Positions 17,201 through 25,173 of a stretch of DNA of 58,330 nucleotides are shown here, piece after piece (position 1 is the first letter of the stretch; each line of letters opens with the position of its first letter). The DNA is from Methylotenera_A sp031417915. Lineage in GTDB: Bacteria > Pseudomonadota > Gammaproteobacteria > Burkholderiales > Methylophilaceae. The stretch is taken from assembly GCA_031417915.1 (NCBI GenBank), contig JANOWN010000040.1:1-58330 (forward strand), given 5' to 3'. Below the pieces are notes generated by a model, which saw only the letters and a program-made list of their open reading frames with translations, had not been told where the DNA came from and ran no database searches. Made by a program: the position numbers and the translations under genes.

Positions 17201-18887
17201 GGCGCAAGGCGCAAAACCTGGCGAAGGCGGCCAATTGCCTGGCCACAAGGTTTCGGAATACATCGCAAAATTGCGTTTCAGTGTGCCTGGCGTGGGTTTG
17301 ATTTCACCGCCACCGCATCACGATATTTACTCGATTGAAGACTTAGCGCAACTGATTCACGATTTAAAAAATGCTAATCCAAAAGCGTCGATTTCTACTA
17401 AACTGGTTTCTGAAACTGGCGTGGGTACGGTTGCAGCAGGCGTAGCTAAAGCTAAATCTGACCACATTACCATTGCTGGGCATGATGGCGGCACAGGCGC
17501 TTCGCCTATTTCGTCCATTAAGCATGCGGGCACGCCTTGGGAGCTTGGGTTGGCTGAAACGCAACAAACGCTGGTGCTCAATCAACTGCGCGGCCGCGTA
17601 GTAGTGCAAGTAGATGGCCAACTTAAAACTGGACGCGATGTATTAATTGGCGCGCTATTAGGCGCAGATGAGTTCGGCTTTGCCACCGCACCCTTAGTGG
17701 TTGAGGGTTGCATTATGATGCGTAAATGTCATCTAAATACTTGCCCTGTAGGGGTGGCGACGCAGGATCCAGAGTTACGCAAAAAATTTACTGGCCAGCC
17801 AGAACACGTAGTGAATTTCTTCTTCTTTATTGCGGAAGAGTTGCGCGAGCTGATGGCGAGTATTGGTATCGCCAAGTTTGATGATTTAGTCGGCCGTAGC
17901 GATTTGTTGGATATGAAAACTGGCATCGACCACTGGAAAATTCATGGTTTAGATTTCAGTAAAGTTTTCCATCAGGTGGATATGCCAGCCAGCGTGGCGC
18001 GCCGTCATGTGGAAGTACAAGATCATAACTTAGTCAGCGCGCTAGATAATCAATTGATTCAATTAGCAAAAAATTCGCTAGAAACCAAGCAAAAAGTGGT
18101 GATCGATTTGCCAATCACCAATACCAATCGCACGGTTGGCACCATGTTATCGAATCAAATCGCGGTGCGTTACGGTAATGCGGGCTTGGCAGATGACACG
18201 ATTCATGTCAATTTTACTGGTACATCAGGTCAAAGTTTTGCGGCGTTTTTGGCCAAGGGTATCACCTTTAACTTAACGGGTGAAGGCAACGATTACGTGG
18301 GCAAAGGCTTGTGCGGCGGCCGTATTGTGATTAAACCACCAGCTGCTTTTCGCGGCATTCCGCACGAAAATATCATTATCGGCAACACCGTAATGTATGG
18401 CGCCACCACTGGCGAGGCTTATTTTAATGGCGTGGCAGGCGAGCGTTTTTGTGTGCGTAACTCTGGCGCAAGCGCCGTGGTAGAAGGTGTAGGTAATCAT
18501 GGTTGCGAGTACATGACAGGCGGCACGGTGGTTGTTTTGGGCGTTACTGGCCAAAATTTCGCCGCAGGTATGAGCGGTGGCGTGGCTTACGTGTATGACG
18601 AAGATGGTTTATTTGCAAAACGTTGCAATATGGGCATGGTGTCGCTAGAAAAAGTGAAGCATGTAGATCATGTAGCGGCAGATGAGGTGCATCATCTCGA
18701 TCAGCCAGATGAAATTACGCTGCTGGCTTTAATTAAAAATCATGCAAATTACACCAACAGTGAGCACGCCAAGGCGATCTTGGCAGATTGGGAACACGCA
18801 CGAGGCAAGTTTGTGAAAGTCATGCCGAATGAATATAAACGCGCGTTAATTGAACTTGCAGAAGATAAAGTACTGGTGGCTGCGTAA
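14268..18887 (+). CDS. gltB: Glutamate synthase (NADPH) large subunit
   Basis: Makes glutamate from glutamine and 2-oxoglutarate with GltD. The 1539-aa product has all domains: a 23-residue propeptide before the catalytic Cys of the class II glutamine amidotransferase domain (CGVGF), the central domain (about 470-760), and the FMN/TIM-barrel synthase domain with the [3Fe-4S] cysteines in CHLNTCPVGVATQ near residue 1155. The C-terminal GxGxG beta-helix domain lies around 1260-1460. gltD follows after 36 bp, and together they form the ammonium-assimilation enzyme. The 220 bp upstream to the Fur-controlled gene contains no regulator site I can name. Confidence 0.97.
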   Translation: MNMAVALAPKNQGLYDKRNEKDACGVGFVAHIKGKKSHEIVQQGLTLLTNLTHRGATGYDPKLGDGAGLLIQLPDAFMRSEAAKLKINLPEAGKYAVGNLFLPQDAKNRAAVEAIISNIIAEENQTLLGWRDVPVNNSNIAEAAREVEPCMKQVFVGSQANDQNTFERKCFVIRKRIEHAVRPLNLKDNAAFYVPSFSSRTIVYKGMLLANEVGVYFKDLADESVVSALALVHQRFSTNTFPTWDLAHPFRMIAHNGEINTVQGNVNWMAARHETMKSAIIGEDLEKLWPLIAENQSDSACFDNCLELLVAGGYSLPHAMMMLIPEAWNNNASMDEERRAFYEYHAALMEPWDGPAAVAFTDGNMIGATLDRNGLRPARYLVTDDDIVMMASEMGVLTFPQEKIIKKWRLEPGKMLLIDTVQGRIIGDAEVKKQLATAKPYRKWIEQSRYHLSDLPEEDTNFELKESLLDTQQAFGYTQEDIKFILQPMIANGEEGAGSMGNDAALPVLSNKPKVLYNYFKQLFAQVTNPPIDPIREELVMSLVTFIGPKPNLLGVDETNPAIRLEAAQPILTRDDYVKIKTIDAATQGAYNSITLFMTYDVNQGAAGMQNALTQLCSKAEQAVRDGYNIVILTDSQTSKTQIAIPALLACSSVHQHLVKTGLRTSAGLVISTGSAREVHHFALLAGYGAEAVHPWLAYRTIASLTDKPEVANKNFIKAIGKGLYKVMSKMGISTYQSYCGAQIFEAIGLNSAFINQYFTGTSTQIEGIGLDEVAEETLRLHNMAFSDDPVLLRQLDAGGEYAFRVRGEEHMWTPESISKLQNATRTNKFETFKEYAKLINDQTRKHKTLRGLFEIKPAGAAIPLESVESAKEIVKRFATGAMSLGSISTEAHATLAIAMNRIGGKSNTGEGGEDAKRFIPVAKDTTMAEVIGKNLVFSDIPLKTGDSMRSRIKQVASGRFGVTAEYLASADQIQIKMAQGAKPGEGGQLPGHKVSEYIAKLRFSVPGVGLISPPPHHDIYSIEDLAQLIHDLKNANPKASISTKLVSETGVGTVAAGVAKAKSDHITIAGHDGGTGASPISSIKHAGTPWELGLAETQQTLVLNQLRGRVVVQVDGQLKTGRDVLIGALLGADEFGFATAPLVVEGCIMMRKCHLNTCPVGVATQDPELRKKFTGQPEHVVNFFFFIAEELRELMASIGIAKFDDLVGRSDLLDMKTGIDHWKIHGLDFSKVFHQVDMPASVARRHVEVQDHNLVSALDNQLIQLAKNSLETKQKVVIDLPITNTNRTVGTMLSNQIAVRYGNAGLADDTIHVNFTGTSGQSFAAFLAKGITFNLTGEGNDYVGKGLCGGRIVIKPPAAFRGIPHENIIIGNTVMYGATTGEAYFNGVAGERFCVRNSGASAVVEGVGNHGCEYMTGGTVVVLGVTGQNFAAGMSGGVAYVYDEDGLFAKRCNMGMVSLEKVKHVDHVAADEVHHLDQPDEITLLALIKNHANYTNSEHAKAILADWEHARGKFVKVMPNEYKRALIELAEDKVLVAA

Positions 18888-18923
18888 TGAAAAGTGGCCG
18901 CATAATGGGAAAAGGCGTTTAGT

Positions 18924-20351
18924 ATGGGTAAAGTAACGGGTTTCATGGAGTTTCAACGTCTGAGCGAGGCAAATCTGCCCGTCAAAGACCGCGTTAAAAA
19001 TTACAAAGAATTTGTATTACATTTAACCGACGAGCAAGCCAAGCAACAAGGCGCGCGCTGTATGGATTGCGGTATTCCTTTCTGCACCACAGGCTGCCCA
19101 GTCAACAACATCATCCCCGATTTTAACGATTTGGTGTATAGCCAAGATTGGAAGTCGGCGATTGACGTTTTGCATTCTACCAATAACTTCCCTGAATTTA
19201 CAGGCCGTATTTGCCCCGCGCCGTGCGAGGCGGCATGTACGCTGAACATCAATAACGACGCGGTTGGCATCAAATCGATTGAACACGCAATTATCGATAA
19301 AGCTTGGGAAAAAGATTGGGTAGTGCCACAAGTTAACCCGAATAAAACGGGTAAAAAAGTTGCCGTGGTTGGTAGCGGTCCTGCGGGTTTGGCGGCGGCA
19401 CAACAGTTGGCTCGCGCGGGTCACAGCGTTACTGTATTAGAGAAAAATGACCGCATCGGCGGTTTATTGCGCTATGGCATTCCAGATTTTAAAATGGAAA
19501 AATCCCACATTGATCGCCGCATGGCGCAAATGGCGGCTGAGGGTGTGGAGTTTAAAGTCAATCAATACGTGGGCGAAAATGTAGCCGCTGAGGATGTGAT
19601 TAACGGCTACGACGCATTAGTGTTGGCAGGCGGCGCAGAATGGCCGCGCGATTTGCCCGTGCAAGGCCGCGACTTAGATGGCGTGATGTACGCGATGGAC
19701 TTTTTGCCTGCGCAAAACAAAGTGAATGCTGGCGATGTCATCCCCAACCAAGTGAAAGCCACAGGCAAGCACGTGGTGGTGATTGGCGGCGGCGATACTG
19801 GTTCTGACTGCGTCGGCACTAGCAACCGTCATGGCGCGTTAAGTGTGACGCAATTTGAGCTAATGCCACAACCGCCTGATAAAGAAAACAAAGAATTGGT
19901 TTGGCCAAATTGGCCGCTAAAACTACGTACATCCAGCAGCCACGAAGAAGGTGCAAACCGCGATTGGTCAATTACGACTAAATCACTCACTGGCGAAAAT
20001 GGCAAAGTGAAAGCACTAACAGGCTGCAAAGTAGAATGGAAAGACGGCAAAATGTCTGAGGTCGCAGGTACGGAGTTCACCATTCCTGCTGACTTAGTAC
20101 TGCTGGCGATGGGTTTCGTTTCACCGATGCAAAAAGTGTTAGAAGCCTTCGGCGTAGAAAAAGATAATCGTGGCAATGCCAAAGCGACGACAGACGGCGT
20201 GGGCTGCTACAAAACTAACAAAGACAAAGTGTTTGCGGCGGGCGATATGCGCCGCGGGCAATCGTTGGTGGTATGGGCAATTCGCGAAGGTCGCCAAGCG
20301 GCGCGGGCTGTGGATGAGTTCTTGATGGGCAGTTCTACACTTCCTCGTTAG
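18924..20351 (+). CDS. gltD: Glutamate synthase small subunit
   Basis: FAD/NADPH-dependent beta subunit that passes electrons to GltB. N-terminal [4Fe-4S] cysteine clusters are present (ARCMDCGIPFCTTGCP and RICPAPCEAACT), followed by the FAD dinucleotide fold VAVVGSGPAGLAAAQQLA near residue 147 and the NADPH fold VVVIGGGDTGSDCVGT near 280. The C-terminal FAD-contact segment is VFAAGDMRRGQSLVVWAI. Length 475 aa is typical. It lies 36 bp after gltB, with hemE 12 bp further on, so the three may be co-transcribed. Confidence 0.96.
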   Translation: MGKVTGFMEFQRLSEANLPVKDRVKNYKEFVLHLTDEQAKQQGARCMDCGIPFCTTGCPVNNIIPDFNDLVYSQDWKSAIDVLHSTNNFPEFTGRICPAPCEAACTLNINNDAVGIKSIEHAIIDKAWEKDWVVPQVNPNKTGKKVAVVGSGPAGLAAAQQLARAGHSVTVLEKNDRIGGLLRYGIPDFKMEKSHIDRRMAQMAAEGVEFKVNQYVGENVAAEDVINGYDALVLAGGAEWPRDLPVQGRDLDGVMYAMDFLPAQNKVNAGDVIPNQVKATGKHVVVIGGGDTGSDCVGTSNRHGALSVTQFELMPQPPDKENKELVWPNWPLKLRTSSSHEEGANRDWSITTKSLTGENGKVKALTGCKVEWKDGKMSEVAGTEFTIPADLVLLAMGFVSPMQKVLEAFGVEKDNRGNAKATTDGVGCYKTNKDKVFAAGDMRRGQSLVVWAIREGRQAARAVDEFLMGSSTLPR

Positions 20352-20363
20352 AATTAAGAGAAT

Positions 20364-21443
20364 ATGCAAACATTACAAAACGACACTTTACAAAATGACA
20401 CCTTCCTACGCGCTTTAAACCGCGAGCCAACTGACTACACGCCTGTGTGGATGATGCGCCAAGCGGGGCGTTATTTGCCAGAGTATCGCGAAAGCCGTAA
20501 AACCGCAGGAAGCTTTTTAGATTTGTGCAAAAATCCTAACTTTGCCACCGAAGTTACCATGCAGCCGCTAGATCGCTATCCGCTGCTAGATGCTTCTATT
20601 CTATTTTCAGACATCCTCACCGTGCCAGACGCAATGGGTTTAGGTTTGTATTTTGAAGAAGGCGAAGGCCCAAAATTTGAGCGAACTTTGCGTGAAGAAG
20701 CCGACATTAAAGCACTACACGTGCCAGACATGGTCAAACTGCAATACGTGTTTGACGCGGTTTCGCAAATCCGCAAAACCTTGAATGGCCGCGTGCCTTT
20801 GATTGGTTTCAGCGGCAGCCCGTGGACCTTGGCGACCTATATGGTGGAAGGCAAAGGCGGTACGGACTTTTTAAACATCAAAAAAATGGCTTATGCGCGG
20901 CCAGATTTGTTGCATCACATTTTAGAAACCACCGCGCAAACGGTGATTCAATATTTAAATGCGCAAATCGCTGCGGGGGTACAAGCCGTGATGATATTTG
21001 ATTCATGGGGCGGCGCGCTTTCGCACAATGCTTATACTGAGTTTTCGCTGAATTACATGCAAAAAATTGTGGCAGGTTTAACTAAAAATGCAGATGGCAA
21101 AAAAATACCTAGCATCGTCTTCACCAAAGGTGGCGCGTTGTGGCTAGAAGCACAAGCAGAAATTGGTAGCGATTGTTTAGGTTTAGATTGGGCGGTAGAT
21201 ATTGGGCAGGCTAGAAAACGTGTGGGCGATAAAGTGGCGCTGCAGGGCAATTTAGATCCAGCGATTTTGCTCAGCACACCAGAAGCAATTGAAAAAGAAG
21301 TCGCTAGCATTTTAGGCCGCTACGGTAAAGGCCATGGTCACGTGTTCAATCTAGGCCACGGTATTACACAATGGACGCCGCCAGAGAATGCTGCGGCGAT
21401 GTTAGAAGCAGTAAGAAAACATAGTCAGCAATATCATCAATAG
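20364..21443 (+). CDS. hemE: Uroporphyrinogen decarboxylase
   Basis: Converts uroporphyrinogen III to coproporphyrinogen III by four decarboxylations; cytosolic TIM-barrel. The signature PVWMMRQAGRYLPEYR lies at about residues 27-42 and GFSGSPWTLATYMVEG near 150; ILFSDILTVPDAMG contains the catalytic Asp. At 359 aa it is of normal length. The N-terminus carries a small in-frame duplication (LQNDT LQNDT). It lies 12 bp after gltD, and an 18-bp-stem terminator follows. Confidence 0.96.
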   Translation: MQTLQNDTLQNDTFLRALNREPTDYTPVWMMRQAGRYLPEYRESRKTAGSFLDLCKNPNFATEVTMQPLDRYPLLDASILFSDILTVPDAMGLGLYFEEGEGPKFERTLREEADIKALHVPDMVKLQYVFDAVSQIRKTLNGRVPLIGFSGSPWTLATYMVEGKGGTDFLNIKKMAYARPDLLHHILETTAQTVIQYLNAQIAAGVQAVMIFDSWGGALSHNAYTEFSLNYMQKIVAGLTKNADGKKIPSIVFTKGGALWLEAQAEIGSDCLGLDWAVDIGQARKRVGDKVALQGNLDPAILLSTPEAIEKEVASILGRYGKGHGHVFNLGHGITQWTPPENAAAMLEAVRKHSQQYHQ

Positions 21444-21460
21444 ACTTTTAAATTCCGCAT

Positions 21461-21511
21461 AATACAATGCCCTGCAAGCCTCATGGATATTGACTTGCAG
21501 GGCATTGTATT
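21461..21511. repeat. Dispersed ATGGATATT-loop hairpin, copy B (bidirectional terminator)
   Basis: Perfect 18-bp stem: AATACAATGCCCTGCAAG (21461-21478) pairs with 21494-21511, with the 15-nt loop CCTCATGGATATTGA. It lies between the convergent hemE and cytochrome b561 genes and ends in T/A-rich sequence on both sides. It is the cleanest member of the repeat family. Confidence 0.9.
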
Positions 21512-21518
21512 TTAAAAA

Positions 21519-22112
21519 TTAAAGCATTCGACTTAGCGTTTCGTCTTTATCAATAAATTTGTGTTTTAGCGCGCCAAGAATATGCACAATAATGACAGCC
21601 AGAATGATTAAGCCGATAATTTCGTGTACGCTTTTAAACAATTCGCGCAATGGTTTATTATCCAGCCCGCCGATGAAATCCATGCCAAACCATTTAATGC
21701 CATATTTGCTGTAAACCGCCATAATAATACCGCTTACTGGCAATACTACCATTAGCAAGTAAAGTAAATGGTGTGCGCTACTGGCGATTTTTCGCTCAAT
21801 TTCTTTATAGCTCGCTAATAATGTTGGCGGTTTGTGCGTAATGCGCCACAAGATGCGAATGAGGATTAATGCAAAAATTGTCACGCCGATGGATTTGTGC
21901 AAATTGTAGTAAAAAGTGCGTGGGCTGATTTCTTCAGCTAAATTCCAAGTATAAATGCCTAAATCGAATAAATCGTAAGCCATTTGTTTCGGCGCTTCCT
22001 TAGGCAAATCGCTCATATACCAGCCCAGCGCAAACATGAAAAAAATACCGATGGCGATGAGCCAATGTAAAACTTTCGCGGTTTTGGTGTAGCCTGTTGC
22101 TGAGTGATTCAT
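21519..22112 (-). CDS. Cytochrome b561-family membrane protein
   Basis: 197-aa inner-membrane dihaem protein of the prokaryotic cytochrome b561 type. Four hydrophobic segments are visible: VLHWLIAIGIFFMFALGWYM near residue 14, IGVTIFALILIRILWRI near 72, HHLLYLLMVVLPVSGIIMAV near 112 and VHEIIGLIILAVIIVHILGA near 162. Histidines in each match haem ligands. It probably carries electrons between the quinone pool and a periplasmic partner; the partner cannot be identified. It is divergent from the metallo-hydrolase gene, with a CRP-like site in between. Confidence 0.88.
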   Translation of the reverse strand: MNHSATGYTKTAKVLHWLIAIGIFFMFALGWYMSDLPKEAPKQMAYDLFDLGIYTWNLAEEISPRTFYYNLHKSIGVTIFALILIRILWRITHKPPTLLASYKEIERKIASSAHHLLYLLMVVLPVSGIIMAVYSKYGIKWFGMDFIGGLDNKPLRELFKSVHEIIGLIILAVIIVHILGALKHKFIDKDETLSRML

Positions 22113-22158
22113 AGTAATATCCCTGAAGTATTAAACCGAGTGCATAATTGAGTGCCTA

Positions 22159-22174
22159 TGTGACAAGCGTCACT
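22159..22174. promoter_or_regulatory. Candidate CRP/FNR-family operator
   Basis: TGTGA-N6-TCACT, one mismatch from the symmetric CRP consensus, in the 122-bp divergent intergenic space between cytochrome b561 and the metallo-hydrolase. The regulator is unknown; a CRP/FNR-type protein is inferred from the motif only. Confidence 0.45.
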
Positions 22175-22234
22175 GCGAATAATTGCACATCACGGCAACA
22201 TTGTAGCCAGTAAGCTCACTCAAAGGAACTAAAG

Positions 22235-23185
22235 ATGCGAATTTTAATGATAAGCCGTAGTGTTTTGTTATTGAGTATATTGGCGTTGATAGGCTGTGCA
22301 CATGCACGGCCAGCTACACAAGCGGCACAAAATGATTTTGCGATTGAAGATGTGGGTGATGGTATTTACGTGCATCACGGCATACATCAAGACATCGACG
22401 ATGGTTACCATGGCGATATTTGCAACGCGAGCTTTGTGGTCGGCATTAAAGGCGTGGCGGTGATTGATACTGGCGGCAGCATCAAAGTCGGCAATCAGCT
22501 GCGCACTGCCATTAAAAAAGTGACAGATAAACCCATTTTGTACGTGATCAACACGCATGTGCACCCAGACCATATTTATGGCAATGCAGCTTTTCTAGCC
22601 GATAAAGCAGAATTTATTGGGCACGAAAAGCTTGCCACAGCGATGGAATTGCGGCGTGAAGCTTACGATAAATTGAACGCTAAATTATTGGGCGAAGATG
22701 CCAAAGGCAGCGAGCTGGTGAAACCGACCATCGCCGTGAAAAGCTCGCTGGAGTTAGACCTTGGCGACAGAAAACTGAAGCTAACTGCGCATCCTGCTGC
22801 ACATACCAATACTGATTTATCCGCTTTTGATACTAAAAATAGCACTTTATTTACGGGCGATTTATTGTTTATCGAACGCACGCCAGTGCTGGAAGGCGAT
22901 ATTAAAGGCTTAATTGCCGAGCTTGAAAAATTCAAATCTCAGCCTATTAAACAAGTCGTGCCAGGTCACGGACCAGTGACTAAAGATTGGAAACTTGCAA
23001 TTGAAAATGAGCAGCGCTATTTAAACGCGCTACTAAGCGATATTCGCGCAGCGATTAAAGCGGGCAAAAGCATGAATGAAGCTATGGATAGCGCTGCTGC
23101 GGGAGAGAAAGACAAATGGCAATTGTTCGATATTGCTAATCGGCGCAATGTGAATATAATTTATCCCGCATTAGAATGGGAATAA
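22235..23185 (+). CDS. Exported metallo-beta-lactamase-fold hydrolase (quinoprotein relay type)
   Basis: 316-aa zinc hydrolase. The N-terminal hydrophobic segment ends in LIGCAHA, fitting either a lipobox (LIGC) or a Sec cleavage site, so the enzyme is periplasmic or lipid-anchored. Metal-binding motifs THVHPDHIYGN near residue 108, HPAAHTNTDLS near 190, FTGDLLF near 208 and VPGHGP near 244 are in family order. The sequence style resembles the quinoprotein relay system zinc metallohydrolases found beside PQQ-dependent dehydrogenase systems. Substrate unknown; no quinoprotein gene lies in this window. Confidence 0.82.
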   Translation: MRILMISRSVLLLSILALIGCAHARPATQAAQNDFAIEDVGDGIYVHHGIHQDIDDGYHGDICNASFVVGIKGVAVIDTGGSIKVGNQLRTAIKKVTDKPILYVINTHVHPDHIYGNAAFLADKAEFIGHEKLATAMELRREAYDKLNAKLLGEDAKGSELVKPTIAVKSSLELDLGDRKLKLTAHPAAHTNTDLSAFDTKNSTLFTGDLLFIERTPVLEGDIKGLIAELEKFKSQPIKQVVPGHGPVTKDWKLAIENEQRYLNALLSDIRAAIKAGKSMNEAMDSAAAGEKDKWQLFDIANRRNVNIIYPALEWE

Positions 23186-23187
23186 AA

Positions 23188-23257
23188 CCACTGCCCTGCA
23201 GGCCGCGTGGATATTGGCTTACAGGCCCGCACTGGAATGTTTTAGTCCAGTGGCATG
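23188..23257. repeat. Dispersed ATGGATATT-loop hairpin, copy C (two-module form)
   Basis: The core is GCGTGGATATTGG (23204-23216). The outer arms are CCACTG (23188-23193) and CAGTGG (23248-23253), which compete with an inner hairpin CACTGG/CCAGTG (23230-23235 with 23247-23252) around loop AATGTTTTAGT. The segment 23230-23257 recurs in reverse complement at 50505-50532 with one mismatch in 28. It lies in the convergent gap between the metallo-hydrolase and DoxX genes. Confidence 0.75.
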
Positions 23258-23270
23258 TAATTTTAATTTT

Positions 23271-23669
23271 TTAAGCTTTATTTTTCTTAAGATTATCTAA
23301 GCTAAAAGCCATTTTATCGTGCAAAGCGACCATCATTAAGCCACCAGCAATAGCGAGATATTGCATCGTTAAAACAAGCCCACTGGGCTCTTGCAGTTTC
23401 ATAAAAAGTGCTATAAATACCGCATAAACTGCCAATATGCATGCACAAATTTTAGTTTTATAGCCCAATAACAAGCCCAGCCCAAATACTAGCTGTATAA
23501 AAATAGTTAGTGGCGCGAAAATACCAATTAAACCATATCCGCCTAAGTAGGCAGAGTAGGCCACGTAACCATCTGGGTGGCTAGTAATTTGCGAAAGTAC
23601 GATTAACACCGCGACAAAAAATATCTGCGCGAGTAAAATTCTAGCTAATACTTCAATATATTTATTCAT
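23271..23669 (-). CDS. DoxX-family membrane protein
   Basis: 132-aa protein with four hydrophobic segments (ILLAQIFFVAVLIVLSQI, YGLIGIFAPLTIFIQLVFGL, ACILAVYAVFIALFMKL, LTMQYLAIAGGLMMVAL) and the DoxX pattern of an N-terminal helix beginning LARILLAQIF, then GLLLGYKTK between helices 2 and 3. The family is linked to redox membrane complexes, but its function here is unknown. It is convergent with the metallo-hydrolase and divergent from the GNAT gene. Confidence 0.85.
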   Translation of the reverse strand: MNKYIEVLARILLAQIFFVAVLIVLSQITSHPDGYVAYSAYLGGYGLIGIFAPLTIFIQLVFGLGLLLGYKTKICACILAVYAVFIALFMKLQEPSGLVLTMQYLAIAGGLMMVALHDKMAFSLDNLKKNKA

Positions 23670-23723
23670 TTGTTCACTTTCTTAACGTTTTAAATCAAGC
23701 CATTATTATAAAGTGTTTATTTC

Positions 23724-24152
23724 ATGCTAGCTAATATTCAAATTTCACAAGTGATTTGGCGTGATGCAGAAAGTGATTTGCGTGAAGTAAGGCAAGTGGT
23801 TTTTGTAGAAGAGCAAAACGTTGCGCCAGATTTTGAGTGGGATGAATTAGATGCAAGCGCGGTGCATTTGCTGGCGATGCGAAATAATCAGCCGATTGCT
23901 TGCTTAAGAATTATCGATTATCACAAAATTGGCCGCATGGCGGTGTTAAAAGAATTTAGAAAAAATGGCCTGGGAGCCGCTCTGCTATTGGCTGCTGTGG
24001 CAATATGTAAAAAGCATGGTAGTAAAAGTGTGGTGTTATCTGCCCAAACACACGCGATTGGTTTTTACAGCAAAGCCGGTTTTAAAGTCACCAGCGCCGA
24101 ATATTGCGATGTGGATATTCCGCATGTTGATATGCAAATGACGCTAGATTAA
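23724..24152 (+). CDS. GNAT-family N-acetyltransferase
   Basis: 142-aa acetyl-CoA-dependent acyltransferase. The cofactor-binding loop is FRKNGLGAALLLAAVAIC around residue 80, and VRQVVFVEEQNVAPDFEWDELD near the N-terminus and GFYSKAGFKVTS near the C-terminus are the typical flanks of the ElaA-like subgroup. Substrate unknown. It is divergent from doxX and lies 48 bp upstream of the Fae homologue, possibly co-transcribed with it. Confidence 0.88.
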   Translation: MLANIQISQVIWRDAESDLREVRQVVFVEEQNVAPDFEWDELDASAVHLLAMRNNQPIACLRIIDYHKIGRMAVLKEFRKNGLGAALLLAAVAICKKHGSKSVVLSAQTHAIGFYSKAGFKVTSAEYCDVDIPHVDMQMTLD

Positions 24153-24199
24153 GTGCTAGCATTTGGTAAAATAGGACTTTATTCGAGAAAGAGAACATT

Positions 24200-24751
24200 A
24201 TGTCAAAAATCATATTTAAAGCAGGCGAAGCGACCATTTATACCGATGGCAAAGACGTAACTGCTGCCATGCCAGAAATTTTAATCGGCGCTGTCGATGG
24301 GCCAGTTGGCCAAGCTTTTGCCAATTTAATGGCGCAAAGTAAAGGCCACACCGCGATGTTTGCGGTGCGCGACATCAATCAACTGGTGCGCCCTGCTTGC
24401 ATGATGGTGCCAAAAGTGACGCTAAAAGGCAGCACCGATGTAGGTTTGTTTGGCGGCGTGGTGCAAGCTGGCGTGGCCGATGGCATATTAGATGCCGTGA
24501 TTGAGGGCATTATCCCAAAAGATCAAGTGAACGATTTGTGTATTATTGCATTGCTTTGGATAGACCCAGGCTGCGTTGACCTAGAAAAAGCAGGTAAATT
24601 AGACAAAGCCGATATGTACAAAAACAACTACGATGCAATTAAACTGGCCCTAAAACGCGCATTGAATGACGAGCCGAGTATTGATGAGTTGATTAAAAAT
24701 CGCCACATCATTAAACATTGCATGTGGGAAGAAAGTTGGGATCAAAAGTAA
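24200..24751 (+). CDS. Formaldehyde-activating enzyme (Fae) homologue, divergent
   Basis: 183-aa member of the Fae family, whose best-known members condense formaldehyde with tetrahydromethanopterin in methylotrophs. EILIGAVDGPVGQAFANLM, AVRDINQLVRPACMMVPKV, DAVIEGIIPKDQVNDLCII and NNYDAIKLALKRALNDEPS align with canonical Fae. Two departures are visible. The position corresponding to the histidine in the canonical AHIDLIIG segment reads AMPEILIG. A Cys-containing insert (IDPGCVDLEKAGKLDKADM) also replaces the shorter linker. It may be a paralogue with a regulatory or altered role rather than the main Fae. No other C1 gene is adjacent. Confidence 0.85.
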   Translation: MSKIIFKAGEATIYTDGKDVTAAMPEILIGAVDGPVGQAFANLMAQSKGHTAMFAVRDINQLVRPACMMVPKVTLKGSTDVGLFGGVVQAGVADGILDAVIEGIIPKDQVNDLCIIALLWIDPGCVDLEKAGKLDKADMYKNNYDAIKLALKRALNDEPSIDELIKNRHIIKHCMWEESWDQK

Positions 24752-24768
24752 ATCGGCATTAAAAATAA

Positions 24769-24796
24769 TTGACAAATCCTTACTAAGTTTTATGAT
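24769..24796 (+). promoter_or_regulatory. Strong sigma-70 promoter
   Basis: -35 TTGACA (24769-24774), 16-bp spacer and -10 TATGAT (24791-24796). Transcription would start near 24803, about 26 nt before the ATG at 24829, which has a perfect AGGAGG (24818-24823) five bases upstream. Confidence 0.75.
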
Positions 24797-24828
24797 GGCT
24801 TATAAATTTGTATACTTAGGAGGATGTG

Positions 24829-25059
24829 ATGGCTGAACGCAACGTATGTATGGAAGCATTTGAGCGGCTTTGTGCGGATGTGAATACTGATAAAAAATCT
24901 GCGATCGTTGAATCAGATTATTGGTTGTTTGAGTTAGGTTTTAGGTCGGCCATAGAAGAGCTACTCTCTATTGTAGATACAGGTTCGCAAAGCCGGAAGT
25001 TTGTATCGCCGCGCTTTCAAATGCTGGCAGATAAAATCTTAGAGTCACGATTACATTAA
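24829..25059 (+). CDS. Small conserved-looking protein, unknown function
   Basis: I do not recognise it. The 76-aa soluble product (MAERNVCMEAFERLC...) is rich in Glu/Asp and Leu and looks all-helical, with no signal peptide or membrane segment. It has a consensus-like promoter, a perfect Shine-Dalgarno and its own downstream hairpin, so it is probably a monocistronic, well-expressed gene. A GTG three bases upstream is rejected because it would sit only two bases from AGGAGG. Confidence 0.75.
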   Translation: MAERNVCMEAFERLCADVNTDKKSAIVESDYWLFELGFRSAIEELLSIVDTGSQSRKFVSPRFQMLADKILESRLH

Positions 25060-25076
25060 TTATATACAGATTAAAT

Positions 25077-25104
25077 AAAGGCCGACAAGTTCGGCTTTTA
25101 TTTT
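25077..25104 (+). terminator. Terminator of the 24829 gene
   Basis: GCCGA (25081-25085) pairs with TCGGC (25091-25095), extended by AAAG/TTTT, followed by a T-rich tail, 20 nt after the stop. Confidence 0.75.
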
Positions 25105-25173
25105 GCCTACCGATTTTTGTAAGTTAATCGCTACTCAACCGACTAACTTACAACGCCCCACTGAAAGGTTTTT

